The position numbers were made by a program, and so were the translations under genes. A DNA stretch of 64,000 bases, from the NCBI GenBank assembly GCA_001931905.2, contig MSJI02000748.1, positions 62,001 to 126,000 of the forward strand. The letters run 5' to 3'. The DNA comes from Cladosporium sp. IMV 00045. Taxonomy: Eukaryota > Ascomycota > Dothideomycetes > Cladosporiales > Cladosporiaceae. The stretch's first letter is position 1, and every line of letters starts with the position of its first letter. Below are positions 34,833-45,563 of this stretch, piece by piece. A model generated the notes under the pieces. The model had not been told where the DNA came from. It did not search any database and saw only the letters and a list, made by a program, of their open reading frames with translations.

Positions 34833-35747
34833 ATGCCGACCTTCCTCGTCCCCCGCCATGTGAGCGCCCACCGCACCAGCGCGATCGCTCTGTATCGCGC
34901 TCTGCTCTCCCAGTCCCAAGCAGCTCCCCTGCCCACTTCCCGCAAGACAGAGCTGCAGAACATCGTCCGCAACCGCTTCAAGCAGACGATCCACCTGCAC
35001 AGCTATCGAAGGCTCAAACTCGCCTTCCAAGCCGGTTACGAAGCCATCGATCGCCTGGACGCCTCCCTGGCCGGCGACGAAACGAGCACAGCGTACATCT
35101 CCTCCCTCGTCGCGCAAGCACCAGCGAAAGTGAAATCCACTCCGCCCATACCTGCGCTCCCCATACGACAGCCCAAGAAGTCCAAGAACGACGACGCACC
35201 ACCGACCTTCAAACCCAGCACCGAGCTCCTTTCTCGGCCCCACCCCCTCTCCCAATTGTCGGGCAAACGACACGTGGCCGTCCTCTTCAACGCCAGCAAC
35301 ATCCCCGTCCTGCGCATCAAAAAACCCCAACCCCAGAACCTCTCGGGCTTCATCAAACGCCGCCTGCGCCAGAGACAACGCCGGCACGATCGCAAGCATT
35401 GGCTCAAGCAGCAGATTGAGTTTGGGGGGTATGAGGATCTTTGGGATGGGCTTGTTGAGAGGGAGGGTGGGGAGGGGGTTGGGGATGTGAGTGGTGAGGG
35501 AGGGGAAAAGAAGAGTGTGGGATTCGGTGGAAAGGAACCTTCGTGGGCGGACGCTTTTAAGGACGCGATGCGCGAGGTGGAGTATAGGATTGGTTTGGAG
35601 AATAAGAAGAATATGGCTATGGCGAGGAGGATGCAGGAGATTGTCGATCGGGAGAAGGAGCTTTTTGAAAAGGAGAAGGTGGAAAGGAAGGAGGCGAAGA
35701 GGAGGGAGAGGATGGAGAGGAGGGAGAGGGAGGGTGCGGGCACTTGA
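34833..35747 (+). CDS. LYR-motif protein of the fungal DUF1763 type
   Basis: One exon, 304 residues, starting MPTFLVPRHVSAHRTSAIAL. The LYR tripeptide is at residues 20-22 with the usual helical context (IALYRALLSQSQ) and a second helix with RNRFKQTIHLHSYRRLKLAF. LYR proteins act in the mitochondrial matrix in Fe-S transfer, complex assembly or the mitoribosome. Which of these applies here is not visible. The middle is Pro/Lys-rich and contains RHVAVLFNASNIPVLRIKKP. The C-terminal ~80 residues are a very charged helix (EKELFEKEKVERKEAKRRER), probably a coiled coil. The ATG begins the only long frame; no intron is needed. Confidence 0.8.
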   Translation: MPTFLVPRHVSAHRTSAIALYRALLSQSQAAPLPTSRKTELQNIVRNRFKQTIHLHSYRRLKLAFQAGYEAIDRLDASLAGDETSTAYISSLVAQAPAKVKSTPPIPALPIRQPKKSKNDDAPPTFKPSTELLSRPHPLSQLSGKRHVAVLFNASNIPVLRIKKPQPQNLSGFIKRRLRQRQRRHDRKHWLKQQIEFGGYEDLWDGLVEREGGEGVGDVSGEGGEKKSVGFGGKEPSWADAFKDAMREVEYRIGLENKKNMAMARRMQEIVDREKELFEKEKVERKEAKRRERMERREREGAGT

Positions 35748-36437
35748 GGCGGTCGAATTCCAGGTCGTTCAAGAAGACTCCCATCGTGACGGAACGCTGC
35801 GTTGCATGGGATGGCGTTTCTATCACACTTTTTCGCCTGACTTCGCAGGCCATCACAGCACCAAGGCAGACAGGAGGAGAGGCTGTTTCCCATTGTTGCC
35901 TCTCGATGTCGCCACAAAGCAGGACACACCAGGGATGATGCAGGTGCGATCTGTCGCATCCCTGTCCCAGTCCTCGTTGCGCGTTTTTCACTGCAATTCG
36001 AGCACCGAGCAACACGTTGCCGACCCATGCTGACCTGCGCGAAGCATCGCGAGAAACATGGTCAGAAAACAGCACTGTTTGACTCAGCCGTGGTAATCCA
36101 ATACCATCGCCTGATATCGTGGGCGATGACCATCCTTGTGGTCTGCGATGTCTGGTCATCAAGACCCTTGAGGACATTGAGGACATTTGATGACCATCAG
36201 AGCTTACCCTGCAAACGATAGGAAACACTCGAGATGTGGTCATCAAACACTCCACCCAACCCTCGTCCAGACAAAACCAAGTAGGATAAGCAGACAATAT
36301 CTCGTAGGTACAAATGGCCACGCCGGCCCCCTACATTCTATCCCTCTATCAAGAAACAATCCCATCAAGTCACTCCCATCCATCCAAAACCTTGTTTTCA
36401 AGAAACATTCATCATCAAAACCCCTCTCTCCGCAACA
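35748..36437. other. Intergenic, nothing recognised
   Basis: ORFs here are extensions of shadows from both flanking genes. The last 100 bases are A/C-rich and look like the leader of the next gene. Confidence 0.55.
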
Positions 36438-37142
36438 ATGGCCCGCCCCTCCCACCAGCAGACCAGATACCTCCTCCGTCCACGTATCACCTTCCAGCGC
36501 GACGGCTTTTCCCTCAACACCTGCCGCGTCTCTCGGCAAAAGGGCAGGTACTTCCTGCGCCCGCGCCCTCGCGCCCCGGCGCAACCAGCCAAGCGCGCGA
36601 GCAAGAGGAAGGCGCGCGCGACTCGCCTTGTGGCAGCACCAGCACCAGCACCAGCACCAGCAGCAGAAGTCTCCGAAATCAAGCGCTCGCCTTCCCCCGC
36701 TGCTATCATCGAGAACCACTTCGGCGGTCTGCCCTTCGGTCCGAAGCCGATGGTCGAATTCCCTTTCGCTCTCCCCTTTGGGGTGTTGGATGAGGCCGGT
36801 GCTATCGAACCTCCTGTCGGTTTGCTGCCGTTCGAGGAGGGGAGCGAGCCTTCCCCCGCTCCTATCTTCGAGAACCACTTCGGTGGCCTGCCCTTCGGGC
36901 CGGAGCCGAGCACCGGCTTCTCCTTCGACCTCCCCTTTGGGGTGCTCGATGAAGCGGGTGGTATCCAGCCTCCTGTTGGTTTGCTGGCTTTCGAGGAGAG
37001 GAGCGAGCCTTCCGTGACTGTGAAGGTCAAAGTGGAGGAGGAGGAGGAGGAGGACGTGAAGCCTCTTGTGGGCATTCCGTGGTTTGGCGAGACGCCGGGG
37101 GAGGAGGGCGATGTGTTGCCGCCGGTTGGGTTGCTTTATTGA
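36438..37142 (+). CDS. Unidentified protein with two ~54-residue tandem repeats
   Basis: One exon, 234 residues, ATG in context CAACAATGGCC. I recognise no family. The first 65 residues are very basic (RYLLRPRITF, GRYFLRPRPRAP, KRASKRKARATR) and could be a targeting or nucleic-acid-binding region. Two tandem repeats follow at residues 84-138 and 139-191, sharing ENHFGGLPFGP, FPFGVLDEAG in slightly varied form, and PPVGLL; PPVGLL returns a third time at the end. An acidic run (EEEEEEDVK) separates the last part. Several other frames are also open across the same interval, so the coding frame is chosen on start context and the coherent protein repeat. It may be lineage-specific. Confidence 0.6.
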   Translation: MARPSHQQTRYLLRPRITFQRDGFSLNTCRVSRQKGRYFLRPRPRAPAQPAKRASKRKARATRLVAAPAPAPAPAAEVSEIKRSPSPAAIIENHFGGLPFGPKPMVEFPFALPFGVLDEAGAIEPPVGLLPFEEGSEPSPAPIFENHFGGLPFGPEPSTGFSFDLPFGVLDEAGGIQPPVGLLAFEERSEPSVTVKVKVEEEEEEDVKPLVGIPWFGETPGEEGDVLPPVGLLY

Positions 37143-37490
37143 ATTTTGTTTTGTTTTGTGAGTTTTTGGGAATTTTTTGCGAACAGGAGAAGGAGAGATT
37201 GGTCGTTTTTTTGTCACAGCCTTGTTGGTCTCGGGAGGCTAGATTGTTCTTGTATGCGATTTTTGCTTTTTTCATTTGATGTTCATCTCGTTGAAGTCCA
37301 GAAGTAACTCACACAATTCTCTCGGTAAGTGGATTCCCGCCTCTCTTGATACCAGCACTTTCGTTCTGCTTTCCCTTCTGCGGTCTTTCGCCTCGCGGCT
37401 GTTCGACTCCTGGCTCTTCTTGTGGCGGGACAAGATCTCCTGTGCTATTATCCTCATCACTGTTTTTATATAAGAGATCTCTGAGCTTAG

Positions 37491-37555
37491 CTTCTTCTTC
37501 TTCTCCTCCTCCTCCTCCTCCTCCTCCTCCTCCTCCTCCTCCTCCTTCTTCTTCC
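37491..37555. repeat. TTC/TCC trinucleotide microsatellite
   Basis: A (TTC)n block passes into about fourteen TCC units and back to TTC. The opposite strand reads as a Glu/Lys codon run in a 118-codon ORF with no other support, so it is taken as a simple repeat. Confidence 0.9.
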
Positions 37556-38370
37556 TGGCCATTAGGTACCTGTTCTTCATCTTGAGCAAATAGAGCATTC
37601 TTTTATGCCTGCTCTTCACTATCGGCATTGGTAGGTATCTACTAGAACGCTCTTATCGTCCTGACGATCGCCTTCAACAAAGCCCGAATCGTCCTGAACA
37701 TTCAGTCCCACGACCATCCATGGGTGCATATATCCTCAACTCCCGTTTTACGAATCCAATCTGTCTGCTAGGGCGGCTTGATGTAATGCACGTCCCCGTC
37801 GACTCCCGGAGTCACGTCGAAGACGTGGGTAATCGGCCTTCAAAACGGTCAGCATGCTTTCAACACTAAGGATATCTACCCCTTCGTCTAGTCTCTCCGT
37901 TAATTCTAAGCCTATGCCTGTATATGTATACTCAACACCCTTTTCAAGAATCTCGCGCCTTGCCCGTGATCTACTCGCTGACAGAGCTGTGATACGGAAG
38001 ACGGTTCAGCCAAGACACTCTCTTGGCGAGTCGTTCGCACGAGTGTATGACCAGCGTTGTGCTGTCCCTAAGTGCATTAGGCCTTTCAAAGAAAAGTTTG
38101 CTGCAAAGAAGCAGAAGACTGGACACGGCCAAAGCGAAGTTCGCTGAGTTTCACCACCGATGCCACGGCCATTCGGAGACAACCCGTACAACCTCTACAG
38201 CCTGCTCAGTCAGATGAGAAGGCGAACACCCTTCCCAGAATCCTGAGTTCAGCGTACGTCTGTACATAGTGATGATCACGGTATCGATCATGATTCATGA
38301 ACTCCTGCTGGATGGGCCTGTTGCGCTGGGTTATGTTCCAAACCTCCTTCGGATTCCCCTGCGGAATTCC

Positions 38371-38543
38371 GTAACCACCTTCAAGTGAAGTAGCTGAAAC
38401 GGATGGAGGTGTACGTGGTTCGCTGGCGAGCTTGCGAACGGCGTCATCGGTAAGGTATAGAGACAAAGTCCTTCAGGGACATGTGTAATCCAAAGTTGGC
38501 ACGGAACATGTCTGTCCCGTAACCACCTTGAGGCGAAGTAGCT
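38371..38543 (+). repeat. Pair of 25-base imperfect direct repeats
   Basis: GTAACCACCTTCAAGTGAAG plus TAGCT at 38371-38395 recurs with three changes at 38519-38543. Weaker matches link the surrounding DNA (37900-37980 and 38560-38630, both with TATGCCTG/AAGCATG then CTCAAC...ATCTCG), suggesting an older duplication. Confidence 0.55.
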
Positions 38544-39135
38544 TCTCTTCTCTCAATACTCCACGCCTAAGCATGTATCCTCAACCCTCTCTTTACAGAT
38601 CTCGGTCGCGTGTCTGAAACATTTGCCTTGTTTTCTCTTCTCGTCCTGGCTCATCACAATTACCAAATCTACTATCCAACGTCAGCCTCGCGTTTCAATC
38701 CCAATGCCACTTTGACAGGGGTAGATGTGAAAATCGAGATGCTTGCTTCCTGTACGACGGAGAAAGACGCGGGTAGCCGTGGACGTGTGTAACTTTGGAT
38801 ATGGGGGAACAAAGACCTTGTTGCCTCGCTTATTACAAGGGTGTCTTGTCGTATTGATTTACTTGTTGCGCTTGGGTCCTTTCGGACTCTTGAGTGCTCG
38901 TTTTGTGGCTCTTCTTTCCTCACAACATCTCGGTGGACTGGTCTTTTTTTCTGGTCTGTGAGAGGGGGAAAGTGCTACTTTCGTGATATATCGAGTTGAA
39001 ATGGTTCTTTCTCAGTTCTGGAAGTGACAAAAATGCAGTATCATTACGCCCTAGTCTATCTGGATTTCAATTACAAAAAAAAAAAAACAACACAACAACT
39101 CAATGAAAAGACATCCTCACACTTTCTTCCTCACT

Positions 39136-40646
39136 TCAATCAGTCGGCGGCCACGAAGGAGCCAACGTCGCATCCGGACTCGTCTGCTGATCATAATACT
39201 CCAACCCACCCAAATCGCCCATCGCCGTCTCAAAGTGCGACTCGTCCGGCATGCCATGCCCATTCGCCGCCGCAGCGGCAGAATCGCCCAGCATGATTTC
39301 CAGCGAAGGATCGATGGCCTGCTGCGGTTGCATTTGCGCTTGCAGGTACTGCTGGTGCTCGTACACTTGCGCTGAGGCAGGCTGCTGGTACTGCTGTAAT
39401 GTCTGGTATTGCGGGTAGATAGGCTGGCCGTACTGCTGAGCGTACTGCTGTTGTGGCGTGGAAGTGCGCGAGCTGGTCGCGAAGAGTTCCTGCGACTGCC
39501 CGCCGGGGAGGCCGTAGTTGCCTAGAGCCTGCGGAGTGGGAGCGCGCGGTGGGAGGGGTTCTTGCACGGCGTATTGGTACTGTGCTGCTTGAGGGCCGGC
39601 GGTTTGGATGTACGTGCCGGTTTGGGGGTTGTAGGGGAGGCCGTTGTGGTCGTAGGCGACGTTGGATGGGAGAGGGCGGCCAGGTACGACGTACTGGTAC
39701 TGGACTTGCTCGTACGCTGCGTTCTGCTGGCCGTAATATGGCGTTGTCTCGAAGCCGTGGCTGCTTGGGAGGAAAGCGGGTTCTTGAGGAGTCTGTTTGC
39801 GTTGACGAACGCTGCGACCGCCGCGATACTCTCCGTCAGGGTCGTCCAGTCCGTCAGGCTCATCGTCGTCGGAATCTTCGTCTTTGCGACGCTTGCTGGC
39901 GGTCTTGCTGGGTGAGAACTTGTATTCTGGATGCGCCGCCGCGTGGTTTGCACGCTCGATTTTGGCCCACTCGTTGAACTGCTCGCGAACTTCTGGTGGT
40001 TCCATTGGCCAACTCTCGCCGGACACGGAAGAGACGACTTGGTGGTTATTCTGAAGACACCACTGCTTGGTGCGCTCGGCATAAGCTGACCGGTAGAGCA
40101 TGAAAGAGTTCATGGGCCGAGTGACATATCCGTTGCGCTTCTCCACCTCTTGCCTGCGAACCTCAGCTGGTCGATGGACCCACTCGTCCATATCCTTGAG
40201 CGGGACGTCCATGTCTTTGGTCAGGACAGAAAGGGGTGCTGTGAGTTGAGGAGTCTTGGACTTGTCGAGCTTGCTTTTCTTCGTCTTCTTGGACTTGCTG
40301 ATGGGCGACATGGACACCCTGGACTTGCTGGTGCTGAACGGCGAGTCGGTTCGTCTTGTCGTCCGACCACTTCTGGTGCGCATGCCCTCACTTGGGCTGG
40401 GCGTCGGTGGGCTCTGGGCATAAGAGTGACCATCTTGGTAAGCCGGAGCGTAGCCATCATGCTGTAAGACGGTCAGTCACTGAATCAAAGCGATCGCAGG
40501 GCAATACAGACATAGATTCCAAGGCCTTTGGCATCTTCAGTGTAAGGGGGAAACTGTTCGGTGCCTCCTGAATTGTGTTCCACGATAGCAGAGAGGCCGT
40601 AGTCATCGCGGCCGCGAGTGACCGTCGACGTGGAAGCCAATGTCAT
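39136..40646 (-). CDS. HMG-box transcription factor of the MATA_HMG/Ste11 type
   Basis: Exon 1 is 40646-40512 (starting MTLASTSTVTRGRDDYGLSA) and exon 2 is 40461-39136, over a 50-base phase-0 intron with an unusual GTCTGT donor and a TGACTGAC branch site; 486 residues. An ATG at 40383 inside exon 2 is the alternative start, but the frame is open to the acceptor. The HMG box lies at about residues 155-230 (YVTRPMNSFMLYRSAYAERT, ESWPMEPPEVREQFNEWAKI, HPEYKFSPSK), the sequence-specific form seen in mating-type and Ste11-like regulators. Lys-rich nuclear-localisation stretches flank it and the rest is Gln/Tyr-rich, as in activation regions. This is not recognisably a mating-type locus: no APN2 or SLA2 neighbour is present. 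Confidence 0.85.
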
Positions 40647-43333
40647 CTTTGAAGCGATACTGTACTAAGCTCAGCTGATGTGGTTGGGTGTTTCTTCAAC
40701 CTGCCCAAAGAGCCAATGGTGCCCAACAGGTACGTGGGCGCACTTCTGCACGTCTTGTAAGTAAATGGACTCATTGCTAATGTCGCCTCTTGCAGTTTGT
40801 CTCGCACGCATGTATGCATGGACAGCTGCAGGCTCAGGGGTTGGCGGCATACCTGGTGCAAGTTGCCGCTGCAAAGCACTTTGTCTGCTTTCGCAGTGAA
40901 TGGGACGTGATGCTTTGCTGCAATCACACAACCAAGCCGCCCTTGTGTCGCTTTGGTAGTGTGGAAGACTGGTGTTTCTTTGCTGCTGTCGTTGTCTGTT
41001 GAGGCTTTGTCTCGGGACGGCGCAACAAGTCACTAAGAAGGAGACAGGAAGGGAGGCAGAAGAGGCTTCACACAAGATTCTTTGTCTGAGGCAAGATGGA
41101 AAGTACTTGTAGCAAAAGGATGTGCTCGTCGTTTTGCATGCCAGACAGGTTGAGAGTGAACTTGATGCTGAAGGCGGATGGATGACTTTGGCCGCATCCG
41201 TAGGTGTATCGAGGCGAGGCCAGGCCCGCTGTCAGTCTCAGATGGCCGTTTTCGGAAAAGCAACACTAGCACAACGATTCGCAGGATGAAGGATAGCGAT
41301 GCTAGAAAAGAGTTATAGGCATCATTGGGCACCTTCGATCTCAGCAGCTCATCCTTGCGCGAGCGTCGGTACTCCTTCAGAGATTCATACCTCCCCAAAC
41401 AGTCATGCTCTTTCGCTCAGCCAGGAAGCACGGCGAGCCGCGCCACACCCTCCTGTGTGGGACGGACCCAAAGACATCGTGAGGTCCGATGTCTGGCCGT
41501 TTGCTGCAGCGAGATAGCAGACTCACCCCCGTCCACGAGATGGTTCTGTGGATCGCGGTACTTCGTTGTTGACGTGCAGTAGTCACATGTAGCCCGGAAG
41601 CTTAACGTGAAGGTAGACATCGTGCGTCAACGTGTTTTCAGAGATCAGACGCATTGCTTGCGTTCAAGCATGCGCGGGCTTGTGTTTGTTACACAGAAAT
41701 GGCTCCGCAGCCGCATTCCTGACATCCAGTCCCCTTCCCGTTCGCGGCTATCCAGGGGAAGCGGCCGAAGCCTTTCCTCCCGCATGAGGACAAAGTAGAT
41801 TGGAGCCATCTTCATCACACGCACTCAGCACAATTCATTATGGCCAAGGAATGATACCAAGGGGTTGTGTGTACCTGCGTGTATCATCTGCGAACGCAGC
41901 ATGACCTGTGGCTACCCGCCGGATACCTGCGTCGGATCCACGATTGAGGCATTCGGTTCTTTTTGCCGTTTGGCTACCAAGTCGTCGTTTGAATCTTGTT
42001 GAACACTCACACCTTCAGCGTGTGCTTTTTCGATTGTACAAGCCAGTCAGCGGTTATCACGAACGATCGAGCGAATAGCAGTGCCCAGAATCTCCTAGTG
42101 TGGTCTGAAATGGTTGCGCTCAACGTCCCAGGGCGGCAAAACCTGCATCTCTAGGCTGTGATCTCCACAGAGGAGGTAGCAACAGCCCACGCAACGCCAG
42201 CGTGTGAGCTCAGCGGCATAGCCGCAAATCTAAAAAGAGCCACTGAGGGTGAAGGCGGGTGAGGTTGGCCTCTCGGTGCGCTCCCGACGGCGTACTTTGC
42301 GCGAGCGTTGGAATGCACGCTAACCCTATCGCATCCAGCCTTGTGCCACCACACCTTGTCTCAAGATGTAGCGCTCGTTCCAATGAGATATGTGCCCCGA
42401 CTCCGCGACCGTCGACAGTGGTTGCAGCCTTTTACGGAGATGGCTTGGGTTGCGTCCGGGTTTCCGGCTGCGTGTGGTGTGTATGGCTGCTGGAACCTGA
42501 GGAAGGAAAACCAATTCCCTAAGGCTGGAATGAAATTTGACTGGCTCAGGAATCCCAGGGACCTGGCCGTGTTCGTGCAGTGCGATCATGCTCATGTTAG
42601 ATAATTCGACTTCAGCCGCCTTTGGTTCAAAATGTTCCTCTCAGCTTGGGAAACCATGTAAGTCTTGATGACACGCGCCACACCCACTATTCCAGTCTCT
42701 TGACAGAGTGCCACAAGCTTGGAGCACATGCAACGGTTTCTTCACATCATTGTCCGTCGAAAGTCAACGACCCCACAAGAAATCCTGACACAGTAGCATC
42801 GAACTTTCGACAAGCTGTACGTGCCTACGCACGACCAGCACGCATCAGTCACGCACTACAGCTCCAGTTGCCGTGTGGAGGCGGTGGAGGAGAAGTCACA
42901 CGCATACCCGGTCGTTGCTGACCATTCGCTTTGGTAGAAGGACAAGCTTTCGGATGGAGCGTTTGGGGATGTGGAGAAGGATTCAGCATTGAACCATGGC
43001 TCGGAAGTGTATTGTGGCGCGATACGGCGGTTTCCCCGAGAGGCTCTTCTACTGGGAACTGGTGAGATGTCCTGATGGTGGAGAACGCAGCAAGCGCGGG
43101 CGTGTGATGTGGAGGAGATGTCTTGTGAAGACACCAGAGTTTCGAGGCAAAGAGCGGAGGGAGAGGATTTCAGGGGCGTTCCGAAGGATTTGACGACAGG
43201 GACATCGAGCTTGTCGATTCGATCGCTCGGACAATTTTTAAAGCTAGATAAAAGACCGTTTGACAGCTGAGTGGCGCAAAGGCTCGATAGTCGAGCATGA
43301 TCATGGACGCTTGCGAAATGCGGTCGTCAGCGA
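40647..43333. other. Gene-poor region of 2.7 kb
   Basis: No gene recognised. ORFs of 60-135 codons occur on both strands with no domain or good splice pair. The left kilobase is probably the regulatory region of the HMG-box gene; long upstream regions are common for developmental regulators, which is inference. Confidence 0.5.
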
Positions 43334-44548
43334 TCATGAGTCTTTCATTTCGGTGTCGGCACCATCTTCAGCATCATCCTCCTCCTCGATGCCCTCCCAT
43401 TCGTCTTCCCATTCGTCATCCATCTCCTCGCCTTCCTTCTCCGGGCCCAGCATGTTGTCAAGCGCAGCGACCAGCTCCTCGGCATGCTGCTTCAAGCGTT
43501 CGTCCTCGTACTCAACGAGCTTGTACAGCTTCAATGCGGTCTTGAGCCAGCGCCTGCTGCCCTTGTAAATGGCTTCCAAGTTTGCCTCGTGCTCAGCATC
43601 AGTCATCGCCTGACCTGCGGGGCCGGACTCGCCGCGCTCGGTCTTTTTAGCGATGAGATTTTGACACCAGCCACCGAGGTACCATGTCTCCACACTTTGG
43701 TCATCCTCCAAAACCAATCTCTCCAGTACATCCATTGCATTGCTTTCCAGCTCAGCCTCCATGAGCAAGCGAGTCAGCGAGATCCGGGTGGCAAAATCAG
43801 GAACGGCCGAGTCTTCAGGGTCGAGATCCTTCCACGCACCCATAGAGCGCTTCAAAGCCGCTTGAGCATCTTCTTTCTTCTCCTGCGACAAGCGAACAGA
43901 AGCCAGGGTCTGCAGGATCTCGGGACTCGTCTGGTCCTCGGCCGCCATGGCTTGCGTGATTAAATTTTCACACCGCGCCTCAGCATCGTCCTCCCAGGAC
44001 AAGTCCGTCATGTAAACCTCCACGATTCCGCAAAGGGCGTTTGCGAGTTTGCGCTTCTTCTCAACGCGCAGAAGGAGCAAGGCTTCCTCGTCCAGACCAG
44101 TCGCCTGTCCCGATTCCAGGGCTGCAATCTCGTTTTGCAAAGCTTGCGCGCCCTTTTCAAACCACGCCACGCTCTGCTGTCCACCCTCCTCGCAAAGCTG
44201 CGCCAGCCAGAGGAACTTCTCAGCACCGTCAGCCAGAGCTCCGCCAACGGTTCCCATGGGATCGAGGGCAACAGCTTGCTCGAAGTAGCCTCGCGCGGCG
44301 TCTACTTCGCCCAGCTCGACGCAGATTTCTCCAAGAAGGTTCAAGGCGGGGAGAGCCTCAAGCACAGATCTATGTTGAACGGCATTGTAGAGCTTCTCAG
44401 CCTGCTGAAGAGCCTCCAAAGGTTGCGACTGCTCGATGAAAGTCAGAGCAGCGGCGTAGAGCTCCTCGGGGGACTCGTTGGATGCCATTCTCTTGGCTTC
44501 TTTGCGAGCTTGCTTTTCTGCTTTGTTGCTAGGCTTAGATTTGGCCAT
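43334..44548 (-). CDS. ACL4: Acl4-type TPR chaperone of ribosomal protein Rpl4
   Basis: One exon, 404 residues. The N-terminus is Lys-rich (MAKSKPSNKAEKQARKEAKR), then TPR helices follow (YAAALTFIEQSQPLEALQQA, LNLLGEICVELGEVDAARGY, FATRISLTRLLMEAELESNA), and the C-terminus is strongly acidic (DDEWEDEWEGIEEEDD). This matches yeast Acl4, which binds nascent Rpl4 and escorts it to the nuclear pre-60S particle. The acidic tail fits a chaperone of a basic ribosomal protein. It is head-to-head with the Gir2-like gene, 316 bases between start codons. Confidence 0.88.
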   Translation of the reverse strand: MAKSKPSNKAEKQARKEAKRMASNESPEELYAAALTFIEQSQPLEALQQAEKLYNAVQHRSVLEALPALNLLGEICVELGEVDAARGYFEQAVALDPMGTVGGALADGAEKFLWLAQLCEEGGQQSVAWFEKGAQALQNEIAALESGQATGLDEEALLLLRVEKKRKLANALCGIVEVYMTDLSWEDDAEARCENLITQAMAAEDQTSPEILQTLASVRLSQEKKEDAQAALKRSMGAWKDLDPEDSAVPDFATRISLTRLLMEAELESNAMDVLERLVLEDDQSVETWYLGGWCQNLIAKKTERGESGPAGQAMTDAEHEANLEAIYKGSRRWLKTALKLYKLVEYEDERLKQHAEELVAALDNMLGPEKEGEEMDDEWEDEWEGIEEEDDAEDGADTEMKDS

Positions 44549-44864
44549 AGTAAGGTGAATTAGATGACTTCAGTGATGTGATGTCTGTGAGATTTTGTTT
44601 CGTCTAGCGACAAAAGAGGTAGGCTGTCGAGGAAATTTGCGAGGCTTGCAGGCGAAGATTTAAGGTTATCGATATGGGCGTTAGCGCGGCGTTCGCTTCG
44701 ACGCTCGTCCCACTGCGGAAAGAGAGAGCAGACAGCCCACTTCAAGCCGCTGAGTAGAGTGAGCTATACCAGTCACTTCTTGACATCTTTGCATACAAAT
44801 AGACCGAAGTTTTCTGTACAGACAACGAGGCTTGAAGCCATTAAACTTCTACGACACACCAACC
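44549..44864. promoter_or_regulatory. Probable shared promoter of Acl4-like and Gir2-like genes
   Basis: The two ATGs diverge with 316 bases between them and no ORF of note, so both promoters must lie here. I see no clear TATA box, consistent with housekeeping genes. Confidence 0.6.
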
Positions 44865-45563
44865 ATGGGCCGCGAAGAGCAGCAAGAAGAGCGAGAAGTC
44901 CTCGACTCCATCTTCCCGGAAGAAATCACAGATATCAGTGAAACCGAATACCGCATATCCATGGAGCTCGACATCCCCACAAGAGACGACGAAGACGAGG
45001 CGCCGATAATTCTCCTGAACGTGCGCTACGGCGAGGCATATCCCGACGAGGCTCCAATGCTCGACATCACAACCCCACCTAATGCGCCCAAACACGAGCA
45101 CCTCGACATTCAAGAAGACAAAGCCCAGCTGCTGCAAGCGCTACAACCTACGATCGAGGAGAACATGGGGATGGCCATGGTATTCACGCTTTATTCGACA
45201 CTGAAGGACGAGGCGGAGGCGCTCATTGTGCAACGACAAAATGCCGTCAACGAGGCACATGAAAAAGAGCTTCGCAAGGCCGAGGAAGAGGAGAACAGGA
45301 AGTTCGAGGGCGAGAAGGTGACGCCGGAGTCGTTCAAGAAATGGCAGGCTAATTTCAAGAAGGAGATGGCGGAGCTGAAGCAGAGGCAGAAAGAGCAGGC
45401 CGAGGCTGAAGAGAAGAAGAAGAACAAGGGCAAGACGGAGGAGAAGAAGATGTCAGGAAAACAGATCTTCGAGCAAGGCTTAGCCGGCAAGGGTGGTGAG
45501 GATGACGACGAGGGCGAGGACGCCATTACTGAGGACATGAGGAAGGTCAAGGTGGAGGGTTAA
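44865..45563 (+). CDS. GIR2: RWD-domain protein, Gir2/RWDD1-like
   Basis: One exon, 232 residues. The frame extends 11 codons upstream only to TTG, so the ATG at 44865 (ACCATGGGC) is the start. The RWD domain fills about residues 1-110 (EREVLDSIFPEEITDI, with the YPDEAPML signature), followed by a long charged helix and the conserved region ESFKKWQANFKKEM and GKQIFEQGL. Yeast Gir2 binds Gcn1 and the GTPase Rbg2 (DRG family) and is found with translating ribosomes; human RWDD1 binds DRG2. The C-terminus is acidic. The paired Acl4-like gene is also ribosome-linked. Confidence 0.9.
   Translation: MGREEQQEEREVLDSIFPEEITDISETEYRISMELDIPTRDDEDEAPIILLNVRYGEAYPDEAPMLDITTPPNAPKHEHLDIQEDKAQLLQALQPTIEENMGMAMVFTLYSTLKDEAEALIVQRQNAVNEAHEKELRKAEEEENRKFEGEKVTPESFKKWQANFKKEMAELKQRQKEQAEAEEKKKNKGKTEEKKMSGKQIFEQGLAGKGGEDDDEGEDAITEDMRKVKVEG

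Larger units (their letters stand above)
37143..39135. other. Intergenic with microsatellite and short diverged duplications
   Basis: No gene called. A 97-codon plus-strand ORF at 37854-38147 and an 86-codon minus-strand ORF at 38466-38206 lack domains. Repeats are listed separately. The right end is the 3' flank of the HMG-box gene, with an A12-13 run near 39077-39089. Confidence 0.5.

Noticed and set aside
36187..37217. Alternative long frames (plus 36187-37017, minus 37217-36243) over the repeat protein
   Set aside because: The chosen frame has the best start context, and its protein repeat is coherent with balanced composition; the others are Ser/Arg-rich shadows. Some doubt remains.
37272..37628. 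Minus-strand ORF with a long Glu/Lys run
   Set aside because: The run is simply the TTC/TCC microsatellite read on the other strand.
38206..38466. 86-codon minus-strand ORF
   Set aside because: It overlaps the short direct repeat region and lacks domain or splice support.
39136..40646. Mating-type locus
   Set aside because: The HMG box is of the MATA type, but the usual flanking genes (APN2, SLA2) are absent and the protein is long and Gln-rich, as in Ste11-like factors.
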